A DNA stretch of 64,000 bases from an uncultured Sphingomonadaceae bacterium. Lineage in GTDB: Bacteria; Pseudomonadota; Alphaproteobacteria; Sphingomonadales; Sphingomonadaceae. The stretch's first letter is position 1; the number at the start of each line of letters is the position of its first letter. Under the pieces are notes generated by a model, which saw nothing but the letters and a program-made list of their open reading frames with translations, ran no database searches and was not told where the DNA came from. The position numbers were made by a program, and so were the translations under genes. The stretch lies in the NCBI GenBank assembly GCA_947499975.1, contig CANMQE010000003.1, positions 1 through 64,000 on the forward strand, in the 5' to 3' direction. Shown here piece by piece: positions 62,924 to 64,000 of the stretch.

Positions 62924-63700
62924 ATGTCGCTGTTCGATTGCACCGGCAAGGTTGCCGTCATCACGGGATCTTCGCGCGGGATAGGCCGCGCCATTGCGGA
63001 GGAGCTGGCCGATCACGGCGCCCGCGTCGTCATCTCCAGCCGCAAGCAGGATGCGTGCGAGGAGGTGGCGAATGCCATCAACGAAAAGCACGGCGCTGGC
63101 ACCGCCATCGCCATCGCCGCAAGCATTTCGGAGAAGGACGCGCTGGAGCGGCTGGTGGCGCAAACGCGCGAAAAACTGGGGCCGATCGACATCCTCGTCT
63201 GCAATGCCGCAAGCAATCCATACTACGGTTCGATGGACGGCATCAGTGACGAGCAGTTCCGCAAGATCCTCGACAACAACGTGCTTTCCAACCACTGGCT
63301 GGTGCAGCTGGCCCTGCCCGACATGCGGGCCAGCGGCGGCGGCGCGATCATCATTGTCTCCAGCATCGGCGGCCTTCGCGGATCGGCGATGATCGGGGCC
63401 TACAACATCTCCAAAGCGGCGGATTTCCAGCTTGTGCGCAACTATGCCGTGGAAGTCGGCAAGGACAATATCCGTATCAACGCCATCGCGCCGGGCGTGG
63501 TGAAAACGGACTTCGCCCGCGCCCTGTGGGAAGATCCCAAAACCCACGATCGCACCGCTGCCGCCACCCCCATGCGAAGGCTGGGCGAACCGCGCGATAT
63601 CGCCGGGGCCGCCGTCTATCTCGCCAGCGATGCAGGCGCCTGGATGACCGGGCAGATGATGGTGATCGACGGCGGTGTGACCATCGGATCAGGCATGTGA
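62924..63700 (+). CDS. Short-chain dehydrogenase/reductase
   Basis: 258 residues from ATG 62924, with AAGGAG eight bases upstream. Motifs: TGSSRGIGRAIAEELA (NAD(P) loop), CNAAS (NAAG variant), SSIGG serine and YNISK (YxxxK). The C-terminal part, GQMMVIDGGVTIGSG, is standard. Arg at the end of the first loop region (SSRKQD) hints at NADP use. It is 31 bases after the kinase gene and 8 bases before a second SDR. Probably oxidises or reduces a hydroxyacyl-CoA or an alcohol in the same pathway. Confidence 0.92.
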   Translation: MSLFDCTGKVAVITGSSRGIGRAIAEELADHGARVVISSRKQDACEEVANAINEKHGAGTAIAIAASISEKDALERLVAQTREKLGPIDILVCNAASNPYYGSMDGISDEQFRKILDNNVLSNHWLVQLALPDMRASGGGAIIIVSSIGGLRGSAMIGAYNISKAADFQLVRNYAVEVGKDNIRINAIAPGVVKTDFARALWEDPKTHDRTAAATPMRRLGEPRDIAGAAVYLASDAGAWMTGQMMVIDGGVTIGSGM

Positions 63701-63708
63701 GTGCCAGT

Positions 63709-64000
63709 ATGACCGGCCAGCTTTCCGGCAAGGTGGCGTGCATCACCGGCGCCGCATCCGGCATCGGCAAAGCCAGCGCGCTGCTGTTCGCGGCCGAGGG
63801 CGCGAAACTGGTGGTGTTCGACCGATCCGCCAATGTCGCCGACACGGTGGAGGCGGTGAAGGACGCGGGCGGACAGGCCATCGGCATGACGGGCGACGCC
63901 GCCGAGGAAGCGGACATTGGCGCGCTGGTGAACCAGGCGCGCGAGGCATTTGGCGGCCTGCACGTGTTCTTCGCCAATGCGGGCATCACCGGCAATGCGC
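63709..64000 (+). CDS. Short-chain dehydrogenase/reductase, N-terminal fragment (runs off window)
   Basis: 97 complete codons from ATG 63709 to the window edge. It opens with LSGKVACITGAASGIGKASA, the Rossmann TGxxxGIG motif, and reaches FFANAGITGNA, the NAG motif. An Asp (FDRS) at the end of the second strand points to NAD. It follows the previous SDR by eight bases and is probably cotranscribed. The catalytic Tyr-Lys region is outside the window. Confidence 0.88.
   Translation, partial: MTGQLSGKVACITGAASGIGKASALLFAAEGAKLVVFDRSANVADTVEAVKDAGGQAIGMTGDAAEEADIGALVNQAREAFGGLHVFFANAGITGNA

Overview
The window looks like a chromosomal segment of a GC-rich alphaproteobacterium, most likely of the order Sphingomonadales (Erythrobacteraceae/Sphingomonadaceae type). 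This is inferred from the bifunctional Rel protein, the TonB-dependent receptor, Wza/Wzc-type polysaccharide genes, tandem acyl-CoA/aromatic catabolism genes, and heavy use of ATGA, GTGA and TAATG overlaps. No rRNA, insertion sequence, phage, plasmid or CRISPR signal was seen. One tRNA (Ser, anticodon GGA) is present.

Region 1 (1-11.6 kb) is housekeeping and envelope: a truncated lipoprotein gene, a secreted cysteine-containing protein, the (p)ppGpp synthetase/hydrolase, a periplasmic cyclophilin, an MscS-type channel, a small HExxH protein, tRNA-Ser, an alpha/beta hydrolase, a PAS histidine kinase whose open frame begins without a normal start codon, and a membrane GT2 glycosyltransferase coupled to an outer-membrane protein.

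Region 2 (11.7-16 kb) is a regulatory module. An ECF sigma factor and membrane anti-sigma factor run leftward, and a divergent translationally coupled trio (two DUF4331-like exported proteins and a membrane TPR protein) runs rightward.

Region 3 (16.1-44.6 kb) is a large surface-polysaccharide locus. It has Wza/Wzc-type export, a BY-kinase, Wzx flippase, Wzy polymerase, a beta-barrel protein, a short PglC-like initiating transferase, five GT4 glycosyltransferases, a FlaA1/CapD dehydratase and a DegT aminotransferase. Decorating enzymes are unusually rich: two sulfotransferases, a polysaccharide pyruvyl transferase, a sugar-type formyltransferase coupled to a PIG-L deacetylase, an ATP-grasp ligase coupled to a HAD phosphatase, and a nitroreductase-family protein. 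A PL1 lyase lies in the same operon as one sulfotransferase and one GT4. A LuxR response regulator and a PilZ protein near the right end suggest two-component or c-di-GMP control. The inferred product is a heavily modified, probably sulfated and pyruvylated, amino-sugar-containing polysaccharide.

Region 4 (44.7-55.6 kb) is a catabolic locus. A six-gene leftward operon (FAD hydroxylase, extradiol dioxygenase, C-C-hydrolase-like alpha/beta hydrolase, GST, cupin, FAH-family hydrolase) faces a divergent LysR regulator. A TonB-dependent receptor, an MFS transporter and a small exported protein follow. Region 5 (55.7-64 kb) carries acyl-CoA-type genes: crotonase, hotdog-like protein, nitronate monooxygenase-like protein, zinc-free MDR quinone reductase with an apparent ATT start, Tyr phosphatase-like protein, a double-TetR regulator, and divergently an APH-like kinase and two SDRs, the last cut by the window end.
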